64,000 nt of DNA from Prosthecobacter sp. SYSU 5D2 (GCF_039655865.1 NZ_JBBYXL010000013.1:62001-126000), one strand, 5' to 3'; shown: positions 31,216 to 40,395, counted from the stretch's first letter. Numbers and translations are program-made. Notes: generated by a model not told the origin, from the letters alone.

Positions 31216-32538
31216 ATGAACCGCCGCCGTTTTTTCCAGACCTCCGCCGCCGCCACGCTGGGCTTTCCCGCCATTTTGCGCAGCGCCTCCCCAAATTCCA
31301 TGCTGCAAGTCGCCAGTTTTGGCGTGGCCCGGATGGGCGGCAGGACGATGCAGAGCGTGGCCACGCATGAGAAGGTAAAAATTGTCAGCATCTGCGATGT
31401 GGACGCGGCGCATCTGGCGCAGGCGGCGAAACTTTTCCCCGATGCCAGCAAGCACAAGGACTGGCGTGAGGTGATGGCCAAACTGGGGGACAAATACGAT
31501 GCGGTGACCATCGGCACGCCGGATCACAGCCATGCAGGGCCGGCAGTGACGGCTCTGCGGGCGAAGAAGCACGTTTATTTGCAGAAGCCCATGGCCCCGA
31601 CGCTGCATGAGTGCCGGGTGATCACGGAAGAGGCAAAGAAGGCGGGCGTGGTGACACAGCTGGGCAACCAGGGGCGCTCCAGCATCGAGGCCCGCATGAC
31701 GGTGCAGCTCATCCAGAGCGGGGCCATCGGCAAAGTGAAGGAGGTCATCATGTGGGAGAACAAACCGCTGAGCTGGTGGCCGAAAAACACGGAGTTGCGC
31801 CCCCAGGGCGATCCCATCCCGGAAGGGTTGGACTGGGACCTGTGGTGCGGGGTGCGGAATCCGGTGCCGTATTTAAATGACACCTATCATCCGCAAAACT
31901 GGCGCGCCTGGTTTGACTTTGGCTGCGGTGAGATGGGCGACATGGGCTGCCATCACTTTGATGCCACCTTTGATGCGCTGAAGCTGACCGCCCCCATCCG
32001 CGCCCGCCAGACACACGGCGGCAGCAGCGGCCCGCTGTGGGGTGAAAAGCGCATCGTGGAACTGGACTTCCCCGGCAGCGAATACACGGCGGACGACATT
32101 GTCCGCATCACGTGGAACGATGGCGGCATGGAACCGGACATGACCAAGGTGAAGATGCCTAAAGCGCTGACCAAGTGGCCCCATGCCGGCACCTTCTGGG
32201 TGGGCACGGAAGGCAGCATCTTCAAGCCGTACGGCCAGCGCCCGTTCGTGCTGCCGGAAGAAACTTTCCCAGCGGAGAAGTACCCCAAAGGCCTGAAGGG
32301 CCAGGACCATTACCATGACTGGGTGGATGCCATCCTCGCCGGTAAAAAGAGCTGCGCGGATTTCAGCCACGGCGGCCCGCTAACGGAGAGCGTGCTTGTA
32401 GGGACGATCACCGACCGCTTCCCCGGCCAGTGGCTGGAATGGGACCGCGAGGCCTGCCAGATCAGCAACCACGAAGGCGCGAACAAGCTGGTGAAGCGGG
32501 AGTATCGCGAAGGGTGGAAGATCGAGGGGCTGGGCTAA
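31216..32538 (+). CDS. Gfo/Idh/MocA family oxidoreductase, Tat-exported
   Basis: A 440-residue dehydrogenase. The N-terminus NRRRFFQTSAAATLG is a twin-arginine signal, which is usual for this PVC branch. The Rossmann NAD(P) region runs from QVASFGVARMGG through VSICDVDAAH. YDAVTIGTPDHSHAGPAVTALRAKKHVYLQKPMAPT carries the catalytic-site Lys (EKP-type motif, here QKP). HxxNWRAWFDFGCGEMGDMGCHHFD is typical of the C-terminal substrate region. It probably oxidises a sugar or sugar-derivative hydroxyl in the periplasm with bound cofactor. It is divergent from ccoS, with 136 bases between. A strong intrinsic terminator lies 51 bases after its stop. Confidence 0.9.
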   Translation: MNRRRFFQTSAAATLGFPAILRSASPNSMLQVASFGVARMGGRTMQSVATHEKVKIVSICDVDAAHLAQAAKLFPDASKHKDWREVMAKLGDKYDAVTIGTPDHSHAGPAVTALRAKKHVYLQKPMAPTLHECRVITEEAKKAGVVTQLGNQGRSSIEARMTVQLIQSGAIGKVKEVIMWENKPLSWWPKNTELRPQGDPIPEGLDWDLWCGVRNPVPYLNDTYHPQNWRAWFDFGCGEMGDMGCHHFDATFDALKLTAPIRARQTHGGSSGPLWGEKRIVELDFPGSEYTADDIVRITWNDGGMEPDMTKVKMPKALTKWPHAGTFWVGTEGSIFKPYGQRPFVLPEETFPAEKYPKGLKGQDHYHDWVDAILAGKKSCADFSHGGPLTESVLVGTITDRFPGQWLEWDREACQISNHEGANKLVKREYREGWKIEGLG

Positions 32539-32589
32539 CAGCTTTACCCCACCTCGCATGCTGGGGCGGGTACACTAATTTTATCGAGG

Positions 32590-32627
32590 CGATGCTGCGA
32601 ATGGAGATTCGCAGCATCGTTTTTTTT
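32590..32627 (+). terminator. Rho-independent terminator of the Gfo/Idh/MocA gene
   Basis: A perfect 13-base stem CGATGCTGCGAAT/ATTCGCAGCATCG with four-base loop GGAG is followed by eight T residues. It lies 51 bases downstream of the stop codon and ends 30 bases before the convergent stop of the metallophosphoesterase gene. Confidence 0.9.
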
Positions 32628-32657
32628 GTGATTGACGAACTTTTTAGTTAGCTCGCA

Positions 32658-33656
32658 TTACTTCTTCCCCGGCAACGACAGGTCGGGATTAACGAGATTG
32701 GCTTCTATCATCAAGGGGGAAGCGATGAGGGGATTTGGGGACTGGGGGGTTACCTGGACGCGAATGAGGTGGAGGTTGTGGCCACCGAAGGTTTCGATGC
32801 GGGTGAAGTTTTCCAGGGTGCGGCCGGTGGCGGAGGTGAGGGGCTTGTCTATGCGGAAGTAATGGCTGTCGCTGTGGAAGAGATAGACAGGTTTGGGGAA
32901 AGCCTGGACGGCGGCGCGGAGGGCGGGGACGAGGTTGGCGAAGCCGGGGCTGCGTGGCTCGGAGCGCTGGGTCTCGGAGAGGGGATTAGCCTGCATGAAA
33001 AGGACTAGGGCGCGGTGCTGCGGTTTCGCGGCCTCTTCAAACGCGGCCTGCATCCAGGCGATGGAGGCGGCATCGCGGGCGATGAATTCCTCCATGGCGG
33101 CAGGGTGGTTCTCGCGGGCATTGTTGTTGCTTCCGACGACGTGGAGGGTGGTGAAGAGGATGCCGTTATGCGACCAGCGGTTGTTTTCCACATAGGTGGC
33201 GAACTGGGGCTGAAGCCCGGGCTGGGAGGTCAATGTGAGCGAGGGGGTGCCGAGGCTCTGTGAATCCGGGAAGAACAGGCGGCGGACGAGGGCGAGGCGG
33301 TCAACCGGATCAAACTGGCCGGCATTGGCAGTGTGGCAGTCGGTCCATTCGTTGTCGCCGGGGGTGTAGATGAAGGGATGCTGGAACTGGTCGAAGCGTT
33401 TTTTGATCTGGTCGTAGGCGGGGTCATCGCAGGGGACCTGGCCGTATTTGGTATCGCCACAATGGACGCTGAAGGCGGGCCGGGCCTGGTTGGCGGTGGC
33501 GATGACGTTTTGAAAGCGGGCCTCATCCTGCGGCATGTGGTAGGGCATGCAGCCCATGACGAGGAATTCAAAGGGGGCACCGGTTCCTGTTTCCGCCGCC
33601 GCGGCGGTGAGGGGGAAGAGCAGCGAGAGGGCTAGGAGGAGTGGGCGGGTGGTCAT
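32658..33656 (-). CDS. Secreted metallophosphoesterase-like protein
   Basis: A 332-residue protein with a signal peptide (PLLLALSLLFPLTAAAA). The first metal-binding strand is FLVMGCMPYHMPQDEARF, in place of the usual D-x-H. The canonical GD motif is in VHCGDTKYG, and PFIYTPGDNEWTDCH holds the GDNE element. TTLHVVGSNNN and LFHSDSHYFRIDKP, with its HSDSH, complete the likely calcineurin-type metal site. The family hydrolyses phosphoesters. The first D-x-H is altered here to GCMPYH, so metal content may differ. The gene is on the same strand as the AAA protein 26 bases upstream, and co-transcription is likely. Confidence 0.75.
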   Translation of the reverse strand: MTTRPLLLALSLLFPLTAAAAETGTGAPFEFLVMGCMPYHMPQDEARFQNVIATANQARPAFSVHCGDTKYGQVPCDDPAYDQIKKRFDQFQHPFIYTPGDNEWTDCHTANAGQFDPVDRLALVRRLFFPDSQSLGTPSLTLTSQPGLQPQFATYVENNRWSHNGILFTTLHVVGSNNNARENHPAAMEEFIARDAASIAWMQAAFEEAAKPQHRALVLFMQANPLSETQRSEPRSPGFANLVPALRAAVQAFPKPVYLFHSDSHYFRIDKPLTSATGRTLENFTRIETFGGHNLHLIRVQVTPQSPNPLIASPLMIEANLVNPDLSLPGKK

Positions 33657-33682
33657 GAGGATGATTGAAATGGATGAGTGGT

Positions 33683-34276
33683 TTAATGGGACGGCTTGAG
33701 CTGCTGCACGATGGATTGCAGGGTCTGCAGGCCGAAGCTGATCTTTTGGAAGAAGGAGGCGTGGTGGGGGACGAGGCTGAAGGCAGGATGGTGGGACCAG
33801 AGGGCGCGGAGTTTAGCATCCAGCGCGATGGCCTGCGCGAGGGTTTCATTGCGGATGGGGTTGCCGCCTTCGATGGAGGATCCGCCGACGGCGGCGGTCT
33901 CAAAGAAGATGACGGCATCGTAACGGGCGAGCTCGGCCGCGCGGGTGGTCTGGAGGGCGGCGAAGTACTCCTCCTCCGGGCCGGGCCAGTAGGCGGCTCC
34001 GTCAATGGTGCCACGGTCACACATGAGGACGCGGCCTGGATAAAGGGTGGCGTATTCGTCCTCCAGATGACGCTGTACATGATAGATGGCGCTCTGGGTG
34101 TGGCGCAATGCGGAAGGCTGGAGGGAGCGCGGGAATCCGCCCTGAAAGAGGATGGTAGCGGCCTCGGGCACGATGACGACGGAATCGCCAATTTCACGGC
34201 GAAAGAGGTCGGCGGAAGTGGTCTTGCCACCACCGGGGCCGCCGGTGAGGGCGATGCGGAAAGGAGAGGAGGGCAT
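33683..34276 (-). CDS. AAA family ATPase, nucleotide kinase-like (AAA_28/NadR-type)
   Basis: A 197-residue P-loop protein. Walker A GGPGGGKTT is at residues 10-18 directly after the first strand. VIVPEAATILFQGGFPR follows and is typical of the AAA_28 group. Walker B-like VLMCDRGTIDGAAYW is at about 95-110, then YDAVIFFETAAVGG. The group includes NadR-type and Ttd14-like kinases. Substrate is unknown. The start at 34276 matches the family; an upstream GTG at 34375 would add an unlikely 33-residue leader. It is 26 bases upstream of the metallophosphoesterase gene on the same strand and divergent from the pectate lyase. Confidence 0.8.
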   Translation of the reverse strand: MPSSPFRIALTGGPGGGKTTSADLFRREIGDSVVIVPEAATILFQGGFPRSLQPSALRHTQSAIYHVQRHLEDEYATLYPGRVLMCDRGTIDGAAYWPGPEEEYFAALQTTRAAELARYDAVIFFETAAVGGSSIEGGNPIRNETLAQAIALDAKLRALWSHHPAFSLVPHHASFFQKISFGLQTLQSIVQQLKPSH

Positions 34277-34401
34277 GGAAGGGAGGATGGAGAATGAAAG
34301 ACAGCTACTGGAAGTAACAGGTTTTTCACTCCGGAAAGCAACATTCGTGAAGAACGGTACGCTATGTATCCGCACAGCCCTTCACTCCCAATCGCCCCAC
34401 C

Positions 34402-35850
34402 ATGAAAACGCTTCTTTGTTTGCTCCTGCCACTGTCTGCCCTGGCGGCGGATTCTTTGCCTGATCCGGCTGAGGTGACGGCGGGGATGAAAAAGGCGGCG
34501 GCGTTTTATACGGAGAAGCTGGCTGTACATGGCGGTTATGCCTCCGCCTGGAAGAAGGACCTGAGCGCGGGCGTGACGGAGCATAAGGAATCCAAGACGG
34601 TCATTTCCATCCAGCCGCATGGGACGACCAGCGTGGGGCATGCGCTGGTGAAAGCGTATGAGGCGACGGGGGAGAAGCAGTTCCTGGAGGCGGCCAAAGC
34701 GGCGGGCAAGGCGCTCATCGAGTGCCAGCTGGCCAGCGGAGGATGGGACAGCGATTTTGATTTTGCGGATGAGCAGGCGAAGCGCTACCACCTGCGCAAG
34801 GATGTCCTGGCAGGAGACAAGGAAACGGGCAAACGACGCAACTCCAGCACGCTGGATGATAACAAAACGCAGTCGGCGCTGCTGCTTCTGCTGGAGCTGG
34901 CCCACCTGCCGGAATGCAAGGATGATGCGGAGCTGCACACGGCCCTGAAGGCAGGAATGGACAGTTTGTTAGGCGCACAATACCCGAACGGTGCCTGGCC
35001 GCAACAGTACTCCGGTCCGGTGGATGCTAGCCTGCCGGTGATGAAAGCGGCGTATCCGAAAGACTGGCCGCGCACCTTTCCGAAGGAGGACTATAAGGGC
35101 TACTACACGCTGAATGACGGCAACATGATGAAGATCGTGCAACTGCTGTTACGGGCGCATGAACTGACGAAGGAGGAAAAGTACATGTCCGCTGCGAAAA
35201 AGGCGGGGGACTTCTTCATTCTGGCCCAAATGCCGGAGCCACAAACGGCCTGGGCACAGCAGTACAACCACCAGATGGAGCCAGTGTGGGCACGCAAGTT
35301 TGAGCCGCCATGTGTGAGCGGAGGCGAGAGCCTGAGCACGATGAAAACCCTGCAAGAACTGTATGTGGTGACGGGCGAGGAGAAGTACATGAAGCCGCTG
35401 GCGGCTGCCTTTGCCTGGTATGCGAAGTCCGAACTGCCGGATGGCCAGTATGCGCGCTTCTACGAGCTGAAGACCAACAAGCCGCTGTACTTTGTGAAGG
35501 ATACTTATGAGCTGGTGTATGACGACAGCAACCTGCCGACCCACTACGGATTCAAGCTGGACTGGGTGAACAAGGACCTGGAGGCTCTACGCAATCAGAT
35601 GGACAGATCGCGTGAGGAGTTGCTGGCCAAACGCGGCGGCCCAACGGATGACAAAGGCTGGGCCAGCCGTGCCAAAGGTGCGGGAAGCAAGGCACAGCAG
35701 GCGCTGAAATCACAGACGGCCGATGGAATCTGGATGAAGGGCGATGAGATTGATGCAGGCGAGTTTGTGAAGCATATGAATGCGATGGCCTACTATGTAG
35801 AAGGAGCCAGCAAGGGCGGAGACGCGTTTGCGAAGCTGAGGGCGAAGTAA
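34402..35850 (+). CDS. Pectate lyase-like protein, PL10 family
   Basis: A 482-residue secreted protein with signal MKTLLCLLLPLSALA. The alpha/alpha toroid of polysaccharide lyase family 10 runs through the body: GYASAWKKDLS, SGGWDSDFDF, STLDDNKTQSAL, YPNGAWPQQYSG, YKGYYTLNDGNMMKIVQLLLRA, PEPQTAWAQQYN, CVSGGESLSTMKTLQELY and LVYDDSNLPTHYGFKLDW. PL10 enzymes cut polygalacturonate by beta-elimination with calcium. The protein is longer than single-domain PL10 (about 330-350) because of an extra C-terminal helical region with GWASRAKGAGSKAQQ. This is the only plain polysaccharide-cleaving enzyme in the window and fits the sulfatase-rich setting. Confidence 0.85.
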   Translation: MKTLLCLLLPLSALAADSLPDPAEVTAGMKKAAAFYTEKLAVHGGYASAWKKDLSAGVTEHKESKTVISIQPHGTTSVGHALVKAYEATGEKQFLEAAKAAGKALIECQLASGGWDSDFDFADEQAKRYHLRKDVLAGDKETGKRRNSSTLDDNKTQSALLLLLELAHLPECKDDAELHTALKAGMDSLLGAQYPNGAWPQQYSGPVDASLPVMKAAYPKDWPRTFPKEDYKGYYTLNDGNMMKIVQLLLRAHELTKEEKYMSAAKKAGDFFILAQMPEPQTAWAQQYNHQMEPVWARKFEPPCVSGGESLSTMKTLQELYVVTGEEKYMKPLAAAFAWYAKSELPDGQYARFYELKTNKPLYFVKDTYELVYDDSNLPTHYGFKLDWVNKDLEALRNQMDRSREELLAKRGGPTDDKGWASRAKGAGSKAQQALKSQTADGIWMKGDEIDAGEFVKHMNAMAYYVEGASKGGDAFAKLRAK

Positions 35851-35866
35851 TTTTGCTTCAGCAGAC

Positions 35867-38233
35867 TCAAGGGCTCTCCAGCCTTGGCTGGAGGGTGAGG
35901 GTCTGGCCACTAAGGTGGGCTTTGAGCAGGGCTTGATGAGGGTGGATGTGGATGCCGACGCTGCCGCTGGATTCGAGGTCGAAGAGGGGAATTTGGTAGC
36001 GCTGGCAGTGGTCGCGGAGGCGGGGTGGCAGGGCTTCCTCGACGCGCCAGGCATCATTGCTGCTGATGACGGCCTGCGGTTCGGCGGCGAGCAAAAGCTC
36101 AGTGAGGCCGGAGAAGTCGGCATTGTGCTGGTGACGGATGAGGATGTCACACTCCACCGGGGCCTGGCGCTCCAGCAGTCGCTTTTCAGTGATGAAGCCG
36201 GCATCGCTGAGCCAGAGGATGCGGAATTCGCCTGCCTGGATGAGCAGGACGAGGCCACGATCATTGGCCTTTTCATGAAGATCCTCCGGGCCGGGATGGA
36301 GGACCTGGGCGGTGACTTGAAGACCGTCTGGTGAGGCCAGCGGGATGATTTCATTCAGGAGGTGCCGCTGCCAGAGGGAACTGTCAGGTTCGATGATGCG
36401 GCTGAGGGATCGCAGGCTGGCGGAGGGAGGGTCGGTGGGCCAGGGCTCCAGGCGGCTGGTGTGGAGAAGGGGTACGTTTTGCGCCTTGAGAATCAACGGG
36501 GCAGCACCGGCATGGGCAATGTCGGCATGGCTGAGGATGATGCCGTCGAGGCTGTTGACGCCGTGATGGCGGAGGAAAGGACGGAGGGTGTAGCGCCAGG
36601 CATCCTCATTGCCAGTATCCAACAGCCAGCGGCGGTCACCATTGCGCAGGTAGCCTGCACCGCCGCCAAAGGGGAGATGAAGGACCTGCATTTCCACTGG
36701 TGGCGGTTGTTGTTCAAAGCGCAGGTCCAGGCTGTGATTGGAGGCCGGGAGACCGGCAAACCAGGTGGCGATGCCGACCATCACCTTGGCCAGAAAGGCA
36801 TTGGCATGATTAACCAAAAGTGCTGCGGACACGCAATGGGCTGTGGACAGCCCGAGACTGAGGCAAGAGAGAAAAAGGCATATGCCCGAAGCGGGAACGA
36901 GCACCATGTTGGAAATCAGGGCAATCGGCGTGATGGTGTCAAAATGCCAGATCATCAGAGGCAGGCTGCCTGCCCAGGCTGCCGCAGAGACACTGGCAAG
37001 AGAGGCGATATGCAGACGGAGTTTCACGCCGAGGCGTTGAAGGGGCGAGGCCAGTGCGGAAGGCAAAAAGGGATCCAAAGTACACCAGGGGCGCAGGGTT
37101 TCCAGGAGGCCTGAGGTCATCAGCATGATGGCAAGGAGGACACCGAAGGAGAGTTGAAAGCCGACGATGAAAAGTTGATGCGTATCAAACAAAAGAAGGA
37201 CAAGTGCAGCGGCACCGAGGGTGTTCGGAAGTTGGGAACTGCGATGAAAAAGAGGCCCCGCCAGGATCACAGATGTCATAAATGCGGCCCTGGCGGCAGA
37301 GGGACGCCAGCCTGTGATATAGGCATAAGCAAAGACCAGCAGAATGATGAACAGGGTGATGCGCTGAATGCCCAAACCGCGCAGGAACAGGGTCGCAATG
37401 CCGGCCAGCATGGCTACATGCAGACCGCTGACGGCAAAGACATGCAGGGTACCGCTGTCCCGAAAGGCGTCTTCAATATCCTCCCCTGCGGCATCCGATG
37501 CGCCGAGGGCCATGGCCAGGATGACTGCGGCGTGATCCCCTTCCCTTTCCAGCCCGCGCGAGAGCTGGCGGATGATCCACTGCCGGGAGTTTTCCGCTGC
37601 CTGGAGCAGATGGAAGCGGGGGGCAAACGAGGCGGCCTGAAGCATGGTGACTTCCTGCGCACGCAGATGGGCGATCCAGCCCATGCGCAGCCCATGACTG
37701 GCGGAGTCAAACTGGCCCGGATTCATCGGTGCCCTGGGGAGAAACAGGCGGCCTTTGATTTCATGCAAACCGGGAGATGCGAGTGCCCAGCCTTCGGGAA
37801 GGCGGACTTTGATTTGCGCGGTCACGGGGCGGAATGGGCCTTCGCTTCCTATGCGCACAGCGGTGGTTTTGCACAAGGCAGCAGCTTCATCCACTTCGGC
37901 ACCCCGCGTCCAGGGATAGAGATGACCACGCACGGTGACTTCCATGGCGTGGTCCGGTGCCGCCAGAAGAGCTGTCCGCAGCGGATGATCATAGGTATCC
38001 GCCAGCCGGAATGAATGGAGCAGCCCGAAGGTAATAAAAACGGCCGGCAGGCTGAGCCAGAGACGGGGGTGGAACATAAAAACCAGCCAGGCGAACAACG
38101 TGACCGCCACCAGCAACCATCCTGGCTGCCAGGAGAAATGGTCCGCCAGGATGATACCTGCGGATGCAGGTACGGCCACCACCAGCAAAGGATGCTTTCT
38201 GTGCCAGTGACGGGAGCTGGGAGGGGCGGCCAT
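35867..38233 (-). CDS. comEC: ComEC/Rec2 family DNA-uptake channel protein
   Basis: A 788-residue inner-membrane protein. Two early helices lead to the DUF4131 region, with VTVRGHLYPWT and RLFLPRAPMNPGQFDSASHGLRMGW. The competence domain follows at about 230-500, with IILAMALGASDAAGEDIEDAFRDSGTLHVFAVSGLHVAML (the conserved G(T)-H-(V/L)-x-A-V-S-G-L-H) and several helices. A metallo-beta-lactamase-like domain is C-terminal, with LDTGNEDAWRYTLRPFLRHHGV and LSHADIAHAGAA. ComEC carries single-stranded DNA into the cytoplasm. It includes all three usual domains, and the stop lies 16 bases from the convergent pectate lyase stop. No other competence genes are nearby. Confidence 0.95.
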   Translation of the reverse strand: MAAPPSSRHWHRKHPLLVVAVPASAGIILADHFSWQPGWLLVAVTLFAWLVFMFHPRLWLSLPAVFITFGLLHSFRLADTYDHPLRTALLAAPDHAMEVTVRGHLYPWTRGAEVDEAAALCKTTAVRIGSEGPFRPVTAQIKVRLPEGWALASPGLHEIKGRLFLPRAPMNPGQFDSASHGLRMGWIAHLRAQEVTMLQAASFAPRFHLLQAAENSRQWIIRQLSRGLEREGDHAAVILAMALGASDAAGEDIEDAFRDSGTLHVFAVSGLHVAMLAGIATLFLRGLGIQRITLFIILLVFAYAYITGWRPSAARAAFMTSVILAGPLFHRSSQLPNTLGAAALVLLLFDTHQLFIVGFQLSFGVLLAIMLMTSGLLETLRPWCTLDPFLPSALASPLQRLGVKLRLHIASLASVSAAAWAGSLPLMIWHFDTITPIALISNMVLVPASGICLFLSCLSLGLSTAHCVSAALLVNHANAFLAKVMVGIATWFAGLPASNHSLDLRFEQQPPPVEMQVLHLPFGGGAGYLRNGDRRWLLDTGNEDAWRYTLRPFLRHHGVNSLDGIILSHADIAHAGAAPLILKAQNVPLLHTSRLEPWPTDPPSASLRSLSRIIEPDSSLWQRHLLNEIIPLASPDGLQVTAQVLHPGPEDLHEKANDRGLVLLIQAGEFRILWLSDAGFITEKRLLERQAPVECDILIRHQHNADFSGLTELLLAAEPQAVISSNDAWRVEEALPPRLRDHCQRYQIPLFDLESSGSVGIHIHPHQALLKAHLSGQTLTLQPRLESP

Positions 38234-38272
38234 CGTGGAGAATGGAAGCGGGTAATCAGGTTGAGATTCTTT

Positions 38273-38902
38273 TCAGTCTCCTGACCGTGCACGTTGTTCC
38301 TGAAGATGCCGGTATTCCGCCTGCTCCACTTCCTTCAGCTTATGATGGGCATTGGCGCTGTGATGGGTATTGGGAAAGAGGGTGATGATCTTTTCCAATA
38401 CCTGTCTGGCCGAGGTGAAATCACCCAACTGATGCCAATGCACCTCTACCATGCGAAAGTGCAAGAAGGCGGAGTCTTCCTCTGACCACTCGCGTGCGTC
38501 AAGATGCTTTTGGAGGACCTGCAAGGCACGCCGTGGATCGTGTAGCCTCTCTGCGCAGATCTTGGCGATTTCGGCGATGGGATAAGTCTGGGCGGGATCT
38601 GCTGCCAGGGCTTTTTCATGCTCGGCGATAGCCCCTTCATAGTCTCCCTGGGCCATCTTGGCGGCGGCTTTATGGCTTTCCGCAGGCTGGACTTTCTCGC
38701 CGGACGAGTACACCAGAGTGCCTACGGCATCACCAAAGGCAGGCAGCACATACTTCACGATGAGCAGTCCAACAGCCAGCCCCACCGCGAAGAAATAGAC
38801 CAGCATCATACCGTCATCGCCTTCCACCCGGTCCCAGCCCATTTTGACAAGCCAGAGAACCAGGGCGATGACGCATAGGCGGAAGATGAACTTGTGGTTC
38901 AT
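38273..38902 (-). CDS. TPR-repeat membrane protein
   Basis: A 209-residue protein with two N-terminal helices at about 8-22 and 32-56 (GMMLVYFFAVGLAVGLLIVKYVLPAF). A C-terminal solenoid follows, with tetratricopeptide-like pairs: KAAAKMAQGDYEGAIAEHEKALAADP, YPIAEIAKICAERLHDPRRALQVL and HFRMVEVHWHQLGDFTSARQVLEKIITLFP. It probably works as a protein-interaction scaffold at the inner membrane. It lies 39 bases upstream of comEC on the same strand, so it may be co-transcribed, but a role in DNA uptake is not implied. Confidence 0.8.
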   Translation of the reverse strand: MNHKFIFRLCVIALVLWLVKMGWDRVEGDDGMMLVYFFAVGLAVGLLIVKYVLPAFGDAVGTLVYSSGEKVQPAESHKAAAKMAQGDYEGAIAEHEKALAADPAQTYPIAEIAKICAERLHDPRRALQVLQKHLDAREWSEEDSAFLHFRMVEVHWHQLGDFTSARQVLEKIITLFPNTHHSANAHHKLKEVEQAEYRHLQEQRARSGD

Positions 38903-38958
38903 GCCCGCATTTTAAACGGGGAAGGCCGCCCATGGCAAGCCGTAAGCCGGAATCGGGG

Positions 38959-39561
38959 TTACGGCTTTTGAACTTCGACGCCGGCCTCCTTGGCCACCTC
39001 CTCCTTTTTCTTGTCCACGGCTGCATCGGTCAGTTCCAGCAGTTTGGGGGCTTCCCCTCCTTTGGGGACATAGTGCAAGGCCACACCATTGATGCAGAAG
39101 CGACGCTTGGTGGGTGTGTTTGCAGAGACGGATTCTCCTTCAAACACATGTCCAAGATGGGCGCCGCAGCGCTTGCAGAGCGTTTCCACCCGCTTCATGC
39201 CATGGGAGTTGTCGGTACGCTCCAGGACGTTTTTGGCCGTGGACGCATCGTAAAAGGAGGGCCAGCCGCAGCCGGAGTGGAACTTTTCTTTGGAGGTAAA
39301 GAGCTCCACGCCGCAGCAGACGCAGTAATAAGTACCCTCCCCTTGTTTTTCGAACTCCTCATAGATGGCTCCAAAAGGACGCTCGGTGCCGGCCTGGCGG
39401 GTGACGGCGTATTGCTCGGACGTGAGGCGCTTTTTCCATTCAGCTTCGCTGAGGGTGACTTCGGGTTTGGGCATGGGGGTGGTTGGTGTGATCTTGTCCT
39501 CAGCGCAGGCGGCGAGCGACAGGCTGGAAAGGGCGATGAAAAGAAATGTCTTCATGTTCAT
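38959..39561 (-). CDS. msrB: Peptide-methionine (R)-S-oxide reductase MsrB, exported
   Basis: A 200-residue protein with signal MNMKTFLFIALSSLSLAAC, which ends in a possible lipobox LAAC and so may be a lipoprotein. The MsrB domain has EWKKRLTSEQYAVTRQAGTERPF, a zinc-binding CVCCG and a second pair in CKRCGAHLGHVF. GCGWPSFYD and the catalytic cysteine in RFCINGVAL follow. It reduces methionine-R-sulfoxide in periplasmic proteins. The C-terminal tail beyond the domain is Lys/Glu-rich. It starts 56 bases after the stop of the sigma factor gene on the same strand, so oxidative-stress control through that factor is possible but unproven. Confidence 0.93.
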   Translation of the reverse strand: MNMKTFLFIALSSLSLAACAEDKITPTTPMPKPEVTLSEAEWKKRLTSEQYAVTRQAGTERPFGAIYEEFEKQGEGTYYCVCCGVELFTSKEKFHSGCGWPSFYDASTAKNVLERTDNSHGMKRVETLCKRCGAHLGHVFEGESVSANTPTKRRFCINGVALHYVPKGGEAPKLLELTDAAVDKKKEEVAKEAGVEVQKP

Positions 39562-39617
39562 GTTATCTACAACGTTCGACAAAGCTCTCTGATTGCTTAT
39601 TCCCGCAAAGTTTGCGG

Positions 39618-40355
39618 TCATGAGACGCTCTGCCGGAGCTGGGCCAGCTCTTCTGCGGCCGTGGCAGGATCCTCCACTGTGTGAAGAATCTCCTGATGCA
39701 AGGCTTCCTGATAATCCACCAGCATACGCATGAGAGCAGTGCGGAGTGCTCCATAGTTCATGCCGGCCTCCTCTGCCAGGCGGGGGCCGTTTTCGCCACG
39801 CAGGCTGCCGCCGTCCATAAGCACGGGACGCAAGACGTTGAAAAGCTTCTCTTTGCCCCGGGCTTTATAATTTTCCGCCACGCGGTTGAGGGCCGCTCCT
39901 AAAAGGGTGAGGGTCCACTTGCGGCCAAAAATCTGCTCCGGAGTTTCATGAGAATGAAACTTTTCATGCTGGTAGCGCTTTTCGGCTTCGGACTCTCCGC
40001 TTCCGGTTTCTTCATCCAGGCTGAATTCTTTCCTCCGGTGCTGGTTTTGCCGCTCCCAATTGATGACAAAACGTTCCAGGCTGACCTGAAGCATGCAGCG
40101 CAACCGCCCTTTGGTGGCATCTGCAGTTGCAAAACTCTCGTTTCGCAGGAGTTTCATGAGAAAATCCTGGAGGATGTCATCGGCATCGTAGTGGCTGTAG
40201 CTGCGACGGCGAAGGTAGCAGTATAGCGGGTAACGATACTGCTTGATCAGCTCATCCAGAGCACGCTGCGCATCCTGGGCAGTGCCATGGCGCAGACGCG
40301 CAATGAGCGTCCATTGAGTAGCTGGCAGATGACTTTCCGGGGGGGCAGCAGACAT
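39618..40355 (-). CDS. RNA polymerase sigma-70 family factor, ECF-like (PVC type)
   Basis: A 245-residue factor. It opens with the PVC-typical phrase LPATQWTLIARLRHG. Region 2 follows with LIKQYRYPLYCYLRRRSYSHYDADDILQDFLMKLL and RGRL-like LRCMLQVSLERFVINWER. Region 4 lies between about residues 165 and 230 (LLGAALNRVAENY, LAEEAGMNYGALRTALMRML). An acidic linker (EETGSGESEAEK) separates them. It differs from the 12.3-kb sigma factor in type and has no coupled anti-sigma gene. The ATG at 40355 (MSAAPPES) was chosen because it fits the promoter candidate upstream. The gene is directly upstream of msrB. Confidence 0.82.
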   Translation of the reverse strand: MSAAPPESHLPATQWTLIARLRHGTAQDAQRALDELIKQYRYPLYCYLRRRSYSHYDADDILQDFLMKLLRNESFATADATKGRLRCMLQVSLERFVINWERQNQHRRKEFSLDEETGSGESEAEKRYQHEKFHSHETPEQIFGRKWTLTLLGAALNRVAENYKARGKEKLFNVLRPVLMDGGSLRGENGPRLAEEAGMNYGALRTALMRMLVDYQEALHQEILHTVEDPATAAEELAQLRQSVS

Positions 40356-40366
40356 GTTACATCTGC

Positions 40367-40395
40367 ATAGTACGTCGTTTGAGGGGGATTCACAA
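40367..40395 (-). promoter_or_regulatory. Sigma-70-like promoter candidate for the second sigma factor gene
   Basis: On the minus strand TTGTGA and TACTAT are spaced by 17 bases. The -10 box ends 11 bases before the ATG at 40355, giving a very short leader. The 140 bases from 40416 to 40555 are AT-rich and hold no reading frame. Confidence 0.4.

Noticed and set aside
35876-35893. CTCCAGCC-TT-GGCTGGAG hairpin at the comEC stop as a terminator
   Set aside because: The stem is good, but the two-base loop and absence of a T tract on the minus strand make it unconvincing.
38937-38967. AAGCCGTAA/TTACGGCTT dyad over the msrB stop as a terminator
   Set aside because: A nine-base stem exists, but the loop is 13 bases and the minus-strand side has only two T residues after it.
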